NCBI GenBank assembly: GCA_033558025.1
Contig: JAUCEF010000003.1
Coordinates: 1,266,001-1,330,000 of the forward strand
Length of the DNA: 64,000 nt
Reading direction: 5' to 3'
Source of the DNA: Phytophthora sp. 'mugwort'
Lineage: Eukaryota; Oomycota; Peronosporomycetes; Peronosporales; Peronosporaceae
Of this stretch, positions 21,644-33,214 are shown piece after piece; position 1 is the stretch's first letter, and each line of letters begins with the position of its first letter. A program made the position numbers and the translations under genes. A model generated the notes under the pieces. The model saw only the letters and a program-made list of their open reading frames with translations. It searched no databases and was not told the origin of the DNA.

Positions 21644-22952
21644 GTGGGTCTGGTCTCGCTATGGGTCCTTAACCTTAAAGAAGTCGTTGTCAACGAAGGT
21701 GCTGCTGCATTTGAGATTTGTAGGGGCTCAGTCGAGAAGATTTGGCGATGCTGCACCAACGTGGTAGATCTATTGGCTGCACCAAGGTCAAGCCGCCCTC
21801 CTACACCAAGAACCCTATCGAGAGAGTTGGTGGCGCGACATGTTGCGGGCGTGCCTATTTGCCAACGTCAGACGCTCGTCTCCCTAGCGAAGGCCGCTGC
21901 GATCCCGAAGAAGAGGCTTTGGCGGCACCTGAATGACGGAGCGCTTCGCCGCGTCATGCAACACGTCAAGCCGACCTTGACCGACAGCAAGAAATACCGA
22001 CGCCTTCTCTTTTCGCTGGACCACTTTCAGCGCCCGTTAGGTAATTTCGCTTGCTATTGTTCTATTAGACAAAAAACCTAACGGTGAGCTGTATTATATT
22101 TTGAAATCGTAGGAGGCAGGATGTATAAAATGTATCACATGTATGACGTCGTCATATTGATGAAAAATAGTTTAATCTTTATAAAGCTTCGTCGAAGTTT
22201 TGAATTTCTCCAACGAGCCGCTGCCATACAGGTCTATGCCTAATAAGAAATACATCGGCAAAGTGAATGTTTCTAACGGCGGCGGCTCGACCTTGGTACA
22301 ACTATCGTACGTAGAAAGCGTTCGACGGGGAGGTTGGCATATCGCCGATCATCAAACGCAGCCCTGCCAAGGGTTGATCATCGAACCAGCTGATACCATG
22401 GTGACGAAGACCGTCAACATGGAGCGGTATGTCTACAAAAGGACTCGCAAGTGTTCCTTGCCATTCACAGTAAATGACCCAGTACGTATTTATTTACCTG
22501 TATTTGGGCGTGTATGTTGCTGACTGTGATGTGATCTATTCTTTGATTAGGACGGAAGTAGGGCATATTGCATGTCCAGCAAGAGGATGCCAGACCGCAT
22601 GTGTCCCCGCGCAATCCCGACGTGGTACAAGGCGAGTGAACTAGATGGCTGGCGCATCAAAATGATGTGCCAGCCGCCTAGTGACCCGATCTGAATGTAC
22701 ATGACCTCGGATTCTTTTCGTTGCTACCAGTGTATCAGCACCAGCGCGACGCACGATCTGGACAGCCTCATTGAAGCTGTAAACTGTGCGTTCGGAAGGA
22801 TACCGTCATCGACGATTGACAAGTCGTTCGTGACACTGCAGAAAATCAAGCAGTGCGTGATTGCAAGCGGCGGTGGCAATAACTACTGTTTTCCACGTGC
22901 ACGGAAGGAACACTATCGCAACGGTGTGCCGCGATGTCGTTGCCCGTCGTGA
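21644..22952 (+). pseudogene. mariner-like transposase relic
   Basis: Plus-strand blocks occur in mariner order. ICRGSVEKIWRC begins a DNA-binding region with LSRELVARHVAGVPICQRQT and KKRLWRHLNDGALRRV (21690-21960). KPTLTDSKKYRRLLFSLDHF links to the catalytic core. After a gap come RSMPNKKYIGKV (near 22230-22270), DGWRIKMMCQPPSDPI (22645-22692) and the C-terminal IDKSFVTLQKIKQCVIASGG with GNNYCFPRARKEHYRNG (22820-22930). QPPSDP corresponds to the QPPNSPD motif carrying the last acidic residue. Several frame changes and stops show it is inactive. No TIRs were found by eye. Confidence 0.8.
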
Positions 22953-23247
22953 CAGATGCAGTTGAGGAGGTGTTTAAATGCTGAACGGGATGGCGATTAG
23001 CTAACGTTAGATTTGTTGAGCTTAAACATTGTATAAATCGTTTCGCGGATTCAATTGGTTGTTATTCAGCTTATTCGCATCAGAACCGATGATAAAACCG
23101 CATTACAAGCTACCGCCATCATACTCGTAAGACAACGGATTTCAAAACAGCACGTTACGTAGTAGATGAATATTTCTACTTGTCCCTGTAGTGCGAGCTA
23201 ATATTGCTCAAAATTGACAAAGCTACGACATTTTACATTTTTCTTTC
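22953..23247. other. spacer between mariner relic and piggyBac element
   Basis: AT-rich, with no coding or repeat signal apart from the TTAA at 23248-23251 that marks the piggyBac insertion. Confidence 0.4.
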
Positions 23248-23251
23248 TTAA

Positions 23252-25643
23252 TCTTTATCACCCGTCGAGCCCACACGTGGATTCTGAGCCCACCGGTGGG
23301 CTCAATTTATATAGTTGATCACAAGTAACTGGAATTGGTAGAACGCGTTTGAAGTATATTAATAAACTAGAGACGCGATTATGCCCAGCGCGTTTTCCCG
23401 ATCAGAATCGAAGATGTTCTCATAATGAAACGATGGTTGGGGTATTTAAAAACAAACTAGAGGCGTGATGAAGCTCAGCACTTCTTTGGATCAAATTCAA
23501 AAGCAACATCATGGTGACACAAGCAGTTGGAGATCGAGTGCAAGGGAAAACTATGTCTACGGCAAATAAGCGCGGGACTATCGTGGCGATCGATTGCAGT
23601 GCGTCAGCCGTGGTATGATGTCCAGCGAAACGGAGGAGCAGTAGAGAGGGTGTCTGCTCGGTTAGTGGGCCCCATTATAGACATCGATATTTCAACATTA
23701 ATCCCAAGTCAAGAATCACTTAATGCTGAATCGGTAACAGCAGTGCTACTGAGCCCTGGCGTCATATGTGATGAGTCATCGGCTTCAGAATCGTCTGACT
23801 CAGAGGATGATAAGAATACGGCGGACATAGACATCGGTAATATCATATCTGACGAAGGCAAGGTTATAACGCATTTTGCGTCGATGTACTTGTGGACTCA
23901 GCTGCAACGCAGCGGAACCGAAAAACCTTCTTCCGTTGGCCATCGGTACTTCAACTTGGCGATCGATCATTTGTCGAGTGTTTTTATTTGATGTATCCCC
24001 GGTCAACACTACAAATCCAGCACACAAATAATAAGCTTACGACTCGGCGGCAATCTAGAATTGCAGAAGGTGGCTTCTTTCGCTGGCTTGGTATTCGTCT
24101 GGTAATGGCAGTAGAACCAAGGCGGGGACCTATTCGCGTTTACTGGGAGAAAGACAGTCAGGATGGGTACATTGGTACCGCTCCAAATTTCGGCAAACGT
24201 TGTGCAATGTCTCGGGCCACATTCGAAAACATCTCTAGTGCTCTTTCATTTACAGACGATGTCGTGTCAGATGACCCCTGGAAGCCTATTAGACCCATTG
24301 TTGACGGATTCAACTGTCGACGCCGAGATGTGGTGTCCTTAGGAGAATTACTGTGTGTGGATGAGTGCATGAGCTCATGGCACGGGAAGGAAGGGAAGTA
24401 CTATCACGACGGCATGCCACACAAAACCAAGATCCCCGGAAACCTGAGGGCATTGAAGCCGAGCTAAATTTTGTCGGAGATGGAGATTCGGGTGTGCTGT
24501 TGGGCTTGGATCTTATGGAAGGAACTCAATGTCAAAAGATGGAGCCATACCAAGCGCTATTTGGAGAGGGAACTGCTGTCATCCTCCGTCTTACTGAGGT
24601 ACATAAGGGCAGTGGTCGTACGGTCGTCGCTGATAGTCCGTTTTCGTCAGTTAAAACACTTGTGCAACTTGAGCAACTCAGCGGTCTTTTTGTCATGGGG
24701 ATGGTCAAAACAGCATCGCGCGAGTATCCAAGAAAGTATTTTACGGAGTAGTTTGACACGGATCCGGCTCGAGTTAATTTAAATTGCTTCAGAGCACAAC
24801 CTCAACGGGAGCAACCATGTATGCACTTTGCTGGGCTGATAGGAAGGCAAAGTGTATCATTTCCAATCGTGGGACCTCGCTTCCAAGCAGTGATAGTTTT
24901 CGCCGGCGCCACAAATTGATCGTTGCTGGTGACCAGATAAAGACGTTGCTGTACGAACGTCGGGTGCAGCGCCCACAAATGATCGAGTTGTTTGATTCGA
25001 AATTCTCCATCATTGATGTCCACGACCACCTTAGGCAAGTTATTTTTTTGGAATCGAACGAGTGTGGCACACAAAGAGATGGCATCACCGTCTCTTTTCC
25101 ACCTTGTTTGGTATGGTAGTAGTAGATGCATACATGGCTTACAAGTACGGAGCACGCAGACACGGGGTGTTTGGATTCTTCGATCGTTGACTTCAACTCA
25201 TTCATTTCGAAACTCGCTTATTAACTCATGTTTAATGAGTTCACGATGGAACGTTCGACTAGGGTCAACTGTACAGGTGACTTCGGTGACGAAGCCCCGA
25301 TTTCACATCACACTTTGAGTGCTTTCAGCACGTTACCGCAATATAAGCGCATGAGCGGTACTATTCTGCGAGCACAAAGAAAATGTAGTGTCTGTGCGCG
25401 CAAAGCATCGTTCTACTGCTCCGGTTACTCCAATCTGGAGCAAAATGTGTTTTTCGGGGTGTGTGGCCTGAAGACGGGCCGTGAGTGTCACTCGTTACAT
25501 GTTTACTTTGGCTTAGAGTAGCTTAGGCCACAAGAAACACAAATGATTACATACATTTCTAGCTAAATTGCTTATTGATTATGATCCCACGCGTGGGCTT
25601 ACCACCGAGCCCACCGGTGGGATTTAGAGGTGGGTAATAAAGA
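23252..25643 (+). mobile_element. piggyBac-like DNA transposon, 2.39 kb, TTAA-flanked
   Basis: The element is bounded by TTAA on both sides (23248-23251 and 25644-25647), the target site of piggyBac elements. Termini are inverted: left TCTTTATCACCC (23252-23263), right reverse complement TCTTTATTACCC. Inside each end lie two copies of a palindromic motif related to GAGCCCACCGGTGGGCTC: 23267-23280 and 23286-23303 at the left (the second a perfect 18-bp palindrome), 25586-25597 and 25607-25622 at the right. The transposase frame inside is broken, so the copy is non-autonomous now, but its ends appear complete. Confidence 0.85.
23527..25521 (+). pseudogene. piggyBac transposase (DDE_Tnp_1_7 type), frameshifted
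   Basis: Plus-strand blocks: acidic N-terminal region (SSASESSDSEDDKN, near 23780-23815); GGFFRWLGIRLVMAVEPRRG (24068-24127); LLCVDECMSSWHG with the first catalytic Asp (near 24350-24390); HKTKIP followed after a frame change by DGDSGVLLGLDLMEG (24480-24525); SGRTVVADSPFSSVKTL with the second Asp (24612-24665); FVMGMVKTASREYPRKYF (24690-24745); and a C-terminal Cys-rich ring, KCSVCARKASFYCSG (25382-25426), as in other piggyBac transposases. No ATG opens the first frame at its 5' end, and at least three frame changes separate the blocks. The order is that of an otherwise full-length gene, so the inactivation looks relatively recent compared with neighbours. Confidence 0.85.
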
Positions 25644-25804
25644 TTAAACAAATCGCATAAAGTATCTACTATATGTCGCCAAACCCGTTATTTTATCGAG
25701 CAGAAACATCTCCGAAACCGCAGTTCTTCAGCATCGTCTTTGTACGCACAGAATTATCCAATTCGCTCTGCATTGATCAGAAGAAAATATCAATCCAAAA
25801 TATT

Positions 25805-25826
25805 TATATATATATATATATATATT
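25805..25826. repeat. (TA)n microsatellite
   Basis: About 11 TA units just downstream of the piggyBac insertion. Confidence 0.9.
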
Positions 25827-25948
25827 ATAGCGGAACAGAAATATTGGGTATGCTGATTCAGTTTTATTCATGCTCGATCAGCACTTGACAATATCAAGAG
25901 GCCAACTGGCTGCAGCCACATTCAAACTGTTTCGAACTACTCTGACCT

Positions 25949-26374
25949 TTACATCACACGACCTTCGATAATAGTTGAAAACCTCTGAAATAGTAGATTC
26001 ACGACCTGGAGTGTCCGATACCTGCAGCAACCTTTCCTCAGCGCTTGCTCGTCCACATCATCGAGAAAACTGTCAATCAGCATCTGCCACCCCTTGGTGG
26101 GTGTCAGTAATTCGGACTCGTCATTTTCGCAAAGCGAAAGGGCAGATTGTTGCAGGCAATCCGCAACTTTTCCAGTAGTAGGGGTCTCATCCGCGCTTAT
26201 GATCACATTAATAATGCGATTATGCTCCTGCTTCCGAGAGCGCGTTCGACCACCTTCTGACAGGGATTTCGACGAGTATTCTCGATGACGACCGACAAGA
26301 TGTTTTGTGGCCTTTGTTGTGGCGCCGGAAAGCTGGATTATTTTTGTGTTCACGCTGGTATGATCGATCCTCAT
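25949..26374 (-). pseudogene. possible hAT/BED N-terminal fragment
   Basis: An open minus-strand stretch without a clear start contains QLSGATTKATKHLVGRHR, which resembles the end of the BED finger plus linker of hAT proteins (the T-x-x-ATKHL...H pattern). The rest (acidic, with TPTTGKVADCLQQSAL) is not diagnostic. It may equally be an unrelated host-like fragment. It lies between the piggyBac element and the MULE-Ulp1 element. Confidence 0.25.
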
Positions 26375-26736
26375 GCCATTTCACCCGATAAACACCTTAT
26401 CATCAAAAGAACACGTGATTAGGACACCCCGAAAAAGTATCATCAAGCGTTCGTCACGTCGTTTTCGCCGAACCGTAAATTTTGTTATCGGACGATTTGC
26501 ATTTTGACACAAGTATCCACAAGCGACCATAACACCGCAATGCCTATGTACGCACCAGCGCAGATAGTTGCCGAGGCCGGCCCGCCTTCAAAGCAATGTC
26601 GGCGTGTTTTTCAGCGTTATTTTGTGTTCTGGCCACATCTAGTGTTTGAGTTGTATTGTATCGTTACTATCTCATCTTTCTTGATGTCAAAGCTATGATA
26701 GGTAAGCAATTAACATGGATAGGATTATAGCGAGAT
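26375..26736. other. no gene recognised
   Basis: Spacer with no recognisable coding signal, at the 3' end of the MULE-Ulp1 element. Confidence 0.4.
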
Positions 26737-27520
26737 TTAACCTAGAGGCACCTTGAGCAGGTAGCGGAATCTTAGTAACTTGGCGTCGGATGGAATATCA
26801 AGAGTCTCAAACAGATAGCTCTCCACAAACGCCAACATGAGCACTCCGCAGCTGTTGTCATCTACTTGCTGAAAATACCTGCTGGCATCCCTGCGCCAGT
26901 GCTTCTCTTTTGGGAATATGGGCAAGAAACTCTCTTGAAAACACCATCAACTAAGTCGATCGTATCATTGTCGTCACGCGGATCCATGACAGTGTACACG
27001 TATGTCTTTAGGCTAACACCGAGACCGCACCAATGGTTCCTGCTAATCCACAGAGCTCCGACAATCTTGTCGTCGCTGGTTTCGACAATATTGCGGTCTT
27101 TGATCCGTTCTAACTTTTCATCGTCACTTCCAATTGCCATCAACTGAGTAGCGAACGTGTTTGCACTTCGTGCGTGCGGTCGACTGTTTGCATCAGCGCA
27201 GATAGTAGGCATTGCTGCTGTCATTGGAACATATTTTGCTTCTTCGTGAACCAGACGGAGCAGCGCCCGCTCTTCGTCGTCCTTCAGGTTAATAATGGCT
27301 AGACAAGTATAAACGGCTTCCGTATGGACGAGGGTTCCGCCGCCCAACAGAGACCCCAGCAGAGCTTCCTTCCCATCAACTTTCTTAATCCACTCGATGA
27401 ATTCTTAAAACATTCTGAATGCATTTCTGATTCCGTGCCACCCTCCCATGGTGTATATGTAGACCCGTTATTAATGGGGTATATGGTCGAGTGACCCTGC
27501 TGGAATTTCATCAAAACTCA
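26737..27520 (-). pseudogene. Ulp1/SENP-type (C48) cysteine peptidase domain
   Basis: Minus-strand blocks: TIYPINNGSTYTPW (near 27470) and LLGSLLGGGTLVHTEAVYTC (27300-27360); ALWISRNHWCGLGVSLK with the catalytic His (27010-27060); YTVMDPRDDNDTIDL with the Asp (26960-27000); and, after a frame change, RYFQQVDDNSCGVLMLAFVE with the Gln of the oxyanion hole and the catalytic Cys (26820-26880). The His, Asp, Gln and Cys are all present in the correct order, so the ancestral protein was a complete de-SUMOylase-like fold. Two frame changes break the gene. It lies 3' of the MULE transposase on the same strand. Confidence 0.75.
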
Positions 27521-28379
27521 TCGTCTCGCAGTTCTGCGTGCTGCTGTTCTTTGTATTCCCTTCGACATCCTCCTATCAAGTACACACAATGCTCCGCCCA
27601 GTCAGGTGGAAGTATGATGTTGCATGCATCAGCATTTTTGTTGGGGCGTCTGGGCTGGGGCAGCTACACACAGGTGCGGTGCCTCGGCCACAGTTGGGAT
27701 TTTGTAAATCACAGAGAACTGATGTACCTAGCCATACATTGAGCTGTACGTCACCGTGTCTTCGTTAAAACGACGTTGCAGCCTCTATCTCGAGAAGATG
27801 TCTGACTTCTTGGATCAAAGCCGTGATCTGCTTTATACTTTACTTTTTAATTCGAACTGACGCTGGCGAAGCGTCCACCGAGACCATCAAGGGAGGTTTC
27901 ATTGGCCCACTAATGCACCAGAACCTTGGTCTTCTCGTCAGTTCCGGTTCTTTTCCGCTCTTTAAGCCCTCGAAGTTATCACCATTGCTGTAGCTGTCGT
28001 CATCAACAGCTACGACTTTAGGGATTTCAGATGCTCACGCACCTCGCCACTTTCCCTGGGTCTGTTTCCAGCTTCGTGGATGTTTATGTCAGGTGCGTTA
28101 TCACTGCTGTCTTCTCCCTCCTCATCTTCTATTGGGAGAGCGCGCCTTCGTCGAATAGGTTGGGTTTCAACTTGGGATCCAGATTCTAATCCACTTTGTG
28201 ACGGAAGTTGTGGCTCGAGTTGTGGAGATTGTGGCTCTATTTAAGGAGGTTGTGTATCGTGTTGTGGAGATTGTGGCTCGTCTTGTGGCTCAGTTTTGGG
28301 TTCCTTCAAGCGCTGCACATGACTTTTCGATCCCAGCGGCATCGCACCGCGCCAACGCATCAGCGAGACGGTCTACCAG

Positions 28380-30250
28380 CTGTAGCGCCTTGCGAAATAG
28401 GGCGCCCCGTATGTGCTGATCGTCTATGACAATCGTTTCGTATTTTCATTGCTTCGAGGTATTTTTTTCAGAGTGCGTTTTAGGTCGCACCTGAGATCTC
28501 GGGACATAATCGCTCTCCGTCAACCCAGTGGCTTTCCACTCATGATTTACAAAATGATCCAACATGTTCGCGAAAGAGTTGAATCGCCATCGGTACGCGG
28601 TGAATTCAAACGGAATCAGAGTTTCGTACTGGCGCAGCTTCCTGAAGTACATGATGTGACCACACGGGAGCTTCCTTATCTTTTCAAGCATACAGTGCGA
28701 GGTCCACATCGCGGCGTCCACGATACATGACGAATTCGCGCTCGAGATTAAATGTCTTTCATGGGTTTTGGGTCAGCACATTATAAAACGTAGACAGCGC
28801 AAACTGCAATGTCGTATTCTCTTTGATAATATCAAACGCATGCCTACTTGCACTCTTCGCGAGCCTAGCAATCTCCGGGGAAGTATGATCAATCACTCGC
28901 CCACCGCGACATCGTAGTCGTGAACTGTTTCTCCTTATACTTGTCCCACCAAACAAACTCGTCGACGTCTCGTCTAATTCAAATTCCCTGTCTACAATCG
29001 TTTTAATTTTCTGCCAAGACGCCTCCAAGCGACTGTTGGTTGAGTTTCCTAGGCGCTCCACATTGTCGCGCAGGAACGAGCTCCACATTGCTCGACATGT
29101 GTTTTCTCCAAAAACAATATCCAAAAAGTAGGAACGGAGTTCCATCTTCGAAATCTGTTACACCTAGCTCCTTTATCATAAAGTCGTAGCACTTCTGATA
29201 CACCTTCGCCGTTTGCGCTCAAACAATTGGTAGCGATATGTTTAAGTCGAGTGCGCCGAACGGCATCGAGTTCGTACTCTGTCTTTGCGATTCTCCTCTA
29301 TATACTTGATAGCGTGAAATTGACATAGGCGAATACGAGCTTCTGACATTAGCTCAGCAAAGACTCCAATCTCAGTGAAATCTTTGTCTACCGCGATACG
29401 ATGCACCGAACATCCCGCCAGGGTGGTTGGCACTTCTTGAATTGCTGGATAGAATGGTGTAAGGGGGTCTGCGCGTTCGTCGGTCATCAGAGAGCGCTGG
29501 AAAAATAGAAACAACAGCGTGAAATAGACAATATACCACAAGATACCACAGCCAAACACAAGATGCCACAATTAGGTGCACACAATCTACTACAAGTACA
29601 ATATATCTAGAATACTTTTATCAGCCAGAACTTTGCCGAACCTGCACATGCTGACCGTGGTCTAGCGAATCGTGGACCATAAAGGAGAAGAGCTTGTAGC
29701 GGGACGAATCCGCTTCGTGTATAGCATCCACCAACAACGTTTCCGGGAAAGTTGTGAACAGAGATCGCATGTGCAATGTCTGCATCGTAATACACTGCGT
29801 CACGTTTTAGACTCGAATAATAAGACTGCCATTATACCAGCACAAACGTACATCCACACAACATTACATACCTTGTCGCCCTGGCGTTCAACATCAACGT
29901 GGGCAACCCCGAAGGCTTCCTTCTGGCAGAAACGGTCTAAGGTCTCGGAAACTCTGTTGTTCAGCGTCAGCCTAGCCTGCTCTTGACACCTGAGTTTGGC
30001 GACCAGATTGTGGACATCAATCATGTCGGGCGCGCAGTAGGTATTATCCCAGATGTATTTTAAGCTTTTGTTTTTGTGCAAGGCCCGGTTTACGAAACGT
30101 TTTCGCCGTAGAGAGCTCTTGTCAATCAAAATCAAGCAATTCTTAGGCAACCGCTTGAAAGCTTCCCGCCCCAGGTCATGGTTGTGTTGGGTGTTGGGGA
30201 GGAAAACCTGGTAGGAATAGCGCTCACCTTCTCGGTGTAGCAACACGTTT
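28380..30250 (-). pseudogene. MULE transposase relic with SWIM finger
   Basis: Minus-strand blocks: PNTQHNHDLGREAFKRLPKN (30140-30200) from the N-terminal region; FPETLLVDAIHEADSSRYKL and FSFMVHD (29690-29760), where VDA carries the first catalytic Asp; RIAVDKDFTEIGVFAELMSE and RIRLCQFHAIKYIEEN (29290-29400), with the second Asp and the CxxH of MURA; then helical linker sequence; and CMLEKIRKLPCGHIMYFRK (28630-28690), the SWIM zinc finger. DQHIRGALFRKALQLVDRLA (near 28365-28425) ends the transposase part. Frame changes separate nearly all blocks. Confidence 0.8.
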
Positions 30251-30397
30251 ATCTACACGAATATGGCTCAAAATATAACAATATTTTGTGTGTGTAGGAG
30301 CATGTGTTGTGATGGTCGAAATTACCTTCGCGCCGCAGTCCATAGTGCGCACATTCTGGCGCGGTCGTTTGCCATACCCCTGTTCCTGTACTTTCCC

Positions 30398-30522
30398 GCA
30401 TGATGCATTCGAACACGGCGACGTAGTAGCGCTTTCCTGCATGAATGCATTCGAACATGACGAGGTTGTAGTGCTTCCCCGCATGAATGCATTCGAAGAC
30501 GACGAGGTAGTAGTAAAACGAT
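30398..30522. repeat. three 42-bp tandem repeats
   Basis: Units start at 30398, 30439 and 30481 with gcatgaatgcattcgaa and end in gtagt-rich sequence. The length is a multiple of three, and on the minus strand each encodes a version of VVFECIHAGKHY, so it may have been coding repeat sequence at the N-terminus of the MULE protein. Confidence 0.75.
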
Positions 30523-30575
30523 TCATCGAGGAAGAGCTTTGCCTCCGGCACTTGGTCATCCCTAGCTGCGTACAT

Positions 30576-31517
30576 GTCTCCGATGTGCTTGTTACGAGTA
30601 GTACGGGTTGTGGAGGTCCGTTTTGCGAAGGCCTAGCATTAACACCTATTGTTAGTGCACCTTCAAATAAAATTGAAAACTAATAGAATCTTAAATGCGA
30701 TGTAGAATTGCTGTTGGATTCGAAGGCTTTTTCGAATTGTGTCCTTGGCTCGTATACCTCACTGCTGATGCTTTTGGCGCACATACCCTCCACTGAGTGG
30801 GACCAGCCCAGCTTCCCGAACCTGCTGTCGACTCGTCCTCGGACAATGATTCGTCCGAATCTTCTTACGCCCGGGTTTGTTGGATCTCATGGTGCTGCGA
30901 GTGACTACTTGCGGAGACTAACGTGTACGAGCAGAGGGAGCGCGCGATGCCGCGTTAGCTTGAACCTGTACACTAGGTGGGGGCGGGTTGAATGAATCTC
31001 AGCCACTGGCGCGGAAAACAAAATGACGTTAAATAATCGTTTGCTCTCCGTGGTGTTTGTTTGAATGAAACGTCGATGAGACATGCTTTTTTCATCAGGT
31101 CATCACCATACCTGCTCTTATACTATGGTTTAGTCACTCTCCAGAGGAATTATCTTATCCGGGTGAACATCCACTCAGATCATTCCTTGAGCCTTAAGCT
31201 GGAGAACCACTCACTTTCGTAGGCTTAGGTCTGATGCAACGAGACAAATTTTATGTTACCGTTATTATAGAGATCGGGTTTCATCACATTCATAAGCTTG
31301 TGGGGTTAGAATAAAAAAAACGTGAGAGTTTGTTGAGACCGAGACAGTCTTTTTCTCCTTGATCATACTCTTTCAGTATTTCCACGACTTCTCCTCAGGC
31401 ACCTTCCGAGAGTGTTCCTAGCGCAGTCTCATCATAATCCATCGTGGGTGACACGACAGGCCAGCGCTTTTCACTTCCCAGTCTTCAATTTCTCCCGTAA
31501 GATGAAGCTGCACAGCG
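30576..31517. other. no gene recognised; contains a dispersed repeat
   Basis: 5' flank of the MULE-Ulp1 element. The plus-strand open stretch at 30708-30995 has no recognisable motif. A 30-bp sequence at 31152-31190 recurs near 58.8 kb. Confidence 0.35.
31152..31190 (+). repeat. dispersed repeat, copy 1
   Basis: cttatccgggtgaacatc continues to ccactcagatcattccttga. A closely similar sequence in the same orientation is at 58789-58825. Both lie on the upstream side of a MULE transposase relic. Confidence 0.6.
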
Positions 31518-31718
31518 GTGAGGTGCACGTATTCCCGCGTCGGAGAGGCAGGCGAACGCGTCGAAGAAAGTGGTAGACCTAAGAAGTACTTCAAGCGGAC
31601 CTGCCTGTACTGCCACCGGAAGATGAAGACCGCACAGGGCCTACACAAACATATGGCGAAAAGGATGAAGTGCGATCCTGCCTCCGTTGCTGCTCGGGCT
31701 GAAGTGCAAGGAGTCTAA
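31518..31718 (+). pseudogene. C2HC zinc-finger fragment
   Basis: The plus strand contains RTCLYCHRKMKTAQGLHKH followed by MAKRMKC, a Cys-x2-Cys...His...Cys finger of the same kind as the two fingers at the end of the broken oxygenase gene at 33671-34666. No start codon or other domain is attached and no ATG upstream gives a convincing protein. It may be a remnant of a second copy of that gene family. Confidence 0.4.
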
Positions 31719-32509
31719 GCGACGCGCCCCCAAGAACTACTGCATCCTCAATAATTCTGGATTCCGCTTGCAGCCTGGCAAGCATGTGCTTTCGTGTGAC
31801 CGCGCGGAGCGTTAGGTTGCTTACGTCGGAGAAGTGACTCAGTAGATAAGCTAAAAAATATATAATCGCTGTTGTCGAGTCTTAATTGCTTATACTCTTA
31901 ATTAGTTTCTTTTTCTGCTACCAAACAATATGCACAACAAGGTAATAGCATGCTATGCGGAGGCAGGCTGGAGGCAATATTTGCTGTTCTGCTCTGTTTG
32001 TGTAGTGTTAAATGCGGGATGATTCTCGTTTGTTGGCGACTGGAGTAGCTTAAACTCGCTTTGCAACTGCTCTTCTTTTTTTCAAACTCAGTGGTTAGTG
32101 TTCTTTCAAAATCAGTGACTAGTAGGAAACTCGTAATAATGCGTCTTGATTATAATATTCTTCGCTAAGAACCGTTCGAGTTTATTCGAAAACAAACAAC
32201 CAAATGAAAAGGTCTCATCGTTTCTTTTTTTATCGGAATTGGCACATTTATCGTCGAAATCGGGCAATTTTTCATACACTCCAGACTGTATATCATCAGA
32301 AATGGATTGATTATCATAAAAATGAACTACCTACAATGCAACAGCTCGAAAACATTTGCGTGCTATCTTTCGTATTTCTGCGTTTGTGTTCTGGTTTTGG
32401 CCCTGGTTTCCGACCTCGATTTCCTTTTTCAGGCGGTGAGACTTGCATTATCGGAAATATTAGACTCTTATCAATGCGAAAGTTGTCCGTCCACGGGGAG
32501 AGTATGAAG
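31719..32509. other. no gene recognised
   Basis: AT-rich sequence (31840-32340) without motifs; the open stretches here have biased composition and no domain signal. Confidence 0.4.
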
Positions 32510-33130
32510 CGCTTGGTGGATGTTTCTATTAAGTGTTAGATCGAAAATCTCTTGCGTCGTACAGACTGCTGATTCGGGTGCCTTCACTAAATCGCAGCGC
32601 ATACAGCATGGACGCACGGGAACTCGTAGTCTTCTCAACCTCCACATGTGCGGTGCTTCGCAGGCAGGTCTACGTGTCGCCATGGATGGATATATCCTTC
32701 ACGCTTCGTTGGCCCCATGTACCGGACCATATAGGACCCCTCAAGACACGGAGTAATCTTGCAATAGTTATAAGCTGCTGTAAGTTCATCACGCCGACCA
32801 CACAGAAAAGGCACAAGCTCGTCATCGCCATAAATGGTTCCCAGTTAAATGCGTCTTGACACCTCTTAGAAGCTCGCTCATTCAGCTTCAACAAATACAA
32901 ATTGAAGGCATCTAGGGGTTTAGCACTGCGGCATTCATTGCCAATCCAATTGTTTGTCTGCTCGGATAGATTTGAGGTGTATTCTTTGTATATCTGAACG
33001 TGATAGCGATCGAGGTAAGCAGATTTCACCCATGAATCTTTTCAATTCGATAGATATACACAGCAGCTCGAATATTGGTGCACGCGAGTTCAGTTCGATA
33101 CAGAGTAAAATCATTTTCGCAATCTCTGTC
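32510..33130 (-). pseudogene. MULE transposase C-terminal fragment
   Basis: The minus strand reads YKEYTSNLSEQTNNWIGNEC and DAFNLYLLKLNERASKR (32830-32990), the segment after the catalytic core in oomycete MULE proteins. After stops it continues with HRTCGG and EDYEFPCVHAVCAA (near 32590-32660), a SWIM-type finger. Only the C-terminal third is present. It is interrupted on its 5' side close to the short CACAG array at 33165-33214. Confidence 0.55.
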
Positions 33131-33164
33131 TGCCATTGCGGAAATAATTGAGAAAAGGTGAAGC

Positions 33165-33214
33165 GCACAAACAAATTAGTTAACTGCACAGACAAAAAAT
33201 GATAAATGGCACAG
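33165..33214 (+). repeat. short CACAG direct-repeat array
   Basis: GCACA(A/G) occurs at 33165, 33186 and 33209, spaced 21 and 23 bp, in AT-rich sequence. A longer array of the same type is at 60234-60352. Both lie next to truncated MULE sequence. Confidence 0.55.

Larger units (their letters stand above)
26737..30575 (-). mobile_element. Mutator-like element encoding transposase plus Ulp1-like peptidase
   Basis: Minus-strand coding blocks run without a foreign insertion from a MULE transposase (about 30250-28380), through a Pro/Gln-rich and acidic linker (about 28320-27800), to a C48 peptidase domain (about 27500-26737). The linker reads EPQDEPQSPQHDTQ and later IEDEEGEDSSDNAPD. Stops and frame changes occur throughout, so it cannot be shown whether the ancestor was one fused protein or two adjacent ones, but all blocks share strand and order. 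The terminal inverted repeats were not identified. Plant MULEs carrying Ulp1 domains are known; this is a comparable arrangement. Confidence 0.65.
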
